Source of the DNA: Pseudomonadales bacterium
GTDB lineage: Bacteria; Pseudomonadota; Gammaproteobacteria; Pseudomonadales; Azotimanducaceae
Length of the DNA stretch: 64,000 nt
Assembly: GCA_041395945.1 (NCBI GenBank)
Contig: JAWKZN010000001.1
Span: 496,001 to 560,000 of the forward strand
Reading direction: 5' to 3'
Under the pieces are notes generated by a model that had not been told where the DNA came from, did no database searches, and saw nothing but the letters and a program-made list of their open reading frames with translations. Shown here one piece after another: positions 63,184 through 64,000 of this stretch (position 1 is its first letter; every line of letters begins with the position of its first letter). The translations under genes were made by a program, and so were the position numbers.

Positions 63184-63450
63184 TCAGTGCTTGAAGACGT
63201 TGATCAGTTCCTCGATGACTCGATCCTGCTCGCTGCGCTGGTTTGAATTCATGGCCGTATGCACGCAGTGCTTCAGATGCTGGCGCAACAGATCTGCCTT
63301 GACCCGGGTCAGGGCTGCGCGCATGGCGTCCACCTGATTGACGACGTCGATGCAGTACCGGTCTTCATCGATCATTTTCTGCACGCCGCGCACCTGACCT
63401 TCAATGCGCCGGAGTGCATTGGTGACTTTCTTCGAGGTCGTCGGATCCAC
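63184..63450 (-). CDS. Metal-sensing repressor, CsoR/RcnR family
   Basis: An 88-residue all-helical repressor. RRIEGQVRGVQKMIDEDRYCIDVVNQV and LRQHLKHCVHTAM give the Cys-His-Cys pattern that binds Cu(I) in CsoR. GTG 63450 follows GAGGAGACG. It is divergent from the copper ATPase gene, and palindromic operators precede both, so it probably represses itself and the ATPase until copper is bound. Confidence 0.9.
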   Translation of the reverse strand: MDPTTSKKVTNALRRIEGQVRGVQKMIDEDRYCIDVVNQVDAMRAALTRVKADLLRQHLKHCVHTAMNSNQRSEQDRVIEELINVFKH

Positions 63451-63473
63451 TTGCGTCTCCTCTATCAGAAGCG

Positions 63474-63490
63474 ATACCCCCGTAAGGTAT
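63474..63490 (-). promoter_or_regulatory. Candidate CsoR operator at its own gene
   Basis: ATACCCCCGTAAGGTAT, an imperfect palindrome with arms ATACC/GGTAT, 24 bases before the GTG start. It resembles the second operator near the ATPase gene. Confidence 0.55.
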
Positions 63491-63565
63491 GTTGAGCTCC
63501 CTGGATTTGCAATTCATGGTGGTGCGGTGATCGCTGGGCTGACATTGAAATACTCTCTGGCGGTG

Positions 63566-63594
63566 TTGACCAATATACCCCTTAGGGGTATTTT
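63566..63594 (+). promoter_or_regulatory. Copper-ATPase promoter with CsoR operator
   Basis: TTGACC (63566-63571) and TATTTT (63589-63594) are 17 bp apart. The near-perfect palindrome ATACCCCTTAGGGGTAT (63575-63591) fills the spacer, so a bound repressor would block RNA polymerase. Confidence 0.7.
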
Positions 63595-63624
63595 CAAATC
63601 CAGGTCCTGTTGTGGAGGTTGGCG

Positions 63625-64000
63625 ATGAGTGATGCAGAGGGTGCCGCACGGGCTGAGAACCCGGGCGTATCGGACACAGTGCTTGACCCAGTATGCGGGA
63701 TGACAGTGAAAGTCGACTCACCTCATCGATTCGTATACCAGGGGGCGACTGTAAGATTCTGCAGCGCTGGTTGCAGAGCAAAATTTGTTGCTGATCCACT
63801 CAGGTATTTATCAGCAGATGAGGCAGGCGCCAGCACACCCCCCGGGCACGCTCACCCCGGCCCGGGGTCTGCGGTGGACCCTGCAAATCTACCGGCCAAT
63901 ACCAAATGGACCTGTCCCATGGACCCTGAGATCGTGCAGGATGGACCCGGTGCCTGCCCGATCTGTGGCATGGCACTCGAACCCATGATGCCGAGCCGGG
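63625..64000 (+). CDS. copA: Copper-translocating P-type ATPase, N-terminal part (runs off window)
   Basis: The frame starts at ATG 63625 after TGGAGG and is open to the window end, 125 codons. It begins with a YHS domain (LDPVCGMTVKVD, FCSAGCRAKFVADP) and continues with a heavy-metal-binding domain (WTCPMDPEIVQDGPGACPICGMALEPM). This pair of domains typically precedes the transmembrane body of CopA-type ATPases of marine and soil proteobacteria; the body itself is outside. Divergent from CsoR. Confidence 0.85.
   Translation, partial: MSDAEGAARAENPGVSDTVLDPVCGMTVKVDSPHRFVYQGATVRFCSAGCRAKFVADPLRYLSADEAGASTPPGHAHPGPGSAVDPANLPANTKWTCPMDPEIVQDGPGACPICGMALEPMMPSR

Overview
The window reads as chromosome of a fairly GC-rich (about 60% by eye) Gammaproteobacterium, probably a free-living heterotroph. 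The evidence is an enterobacterial-type LexA box (CTGT-N8-ACAG) repeated at two promoters, gammaproteobacterial-looking tRNA-Pro, tRNA-Glu and tRNA-Gly genes with encoded CCA, and a dense set of genes for fatty-acid/CoA chemistry, hydantoin-type ring opening, P450 and glutathione metabolism. The species cannot be named from this sequence alone.

Left part (1-24 kb): a cut-off signal-peptide protein, an SOS-controlled DUF222-HNH nuclease gene, then an unusually worn stretch of broken genes (TetR tail, DUF3604 hydrolase without a start, M19 dipeptidase fragment, carboxylesterase tail, GNAT tail) mixed with intact enzymes (metallo-beta-lactamase-fold hydrolase, nitroreductase, PQQ lipoprotein dehydrogenase, CPBP protease with a divergent TetR, two MFS carriers, enoyl-CoA hydratase, NUDIX, LLM oxidoreductase, DUF815 ATPase). 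A second, diverged copy of the HNH nuclease with the same promoter and LexA box lies in inverted orientation at 22.4-23.6 kb.

Middle part (24-50 kb): arylsulfotransferase-like protein, outer-membrane proteins, a DsrE-like protein, an MFS-HyuA-HyuB operon for an amide or ring substrate, tRNA-Gly with a duplicated 3' end, a GST-VOC-nitronate monooxygenase group, CstA, a sodium symporter, an orphan CYP153-like P450, PPK2, hot-dog-fold CoA enzymes, and a GCS2-type ligase overlapping an AstE/AspA-type deacylase.

Right part (50-64 kb): the most interesting region. Two divergent operons share a 106-bp intergenic region. Leftward: a redoxin interrupted by an in-frame TGA in its active site (Tyr-TGA-Gly-Cys), then TauD-type dioxygenase, P1 peptidase, M20 peptidase and SDR. 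Rightward: a thioredoxin-fused large protein, a UGSC-family gene with in-frame TGA in the TGA-Gly-Ser-Cys motif, and an MFS carrier. Both TGAs are followed at the right distance by a hairpin with a loop G, as expected of bacterial SECIS elements, so I read both as selenoproteins of one undescribed redox or catabolic pathway. The window closes with acetoacetyl-CoA synthetase plus SDR, a diguanylate cyclase, and a copper module: CsoR-type repressor with two palindromic operators and the start of a CopA-type ATPase.
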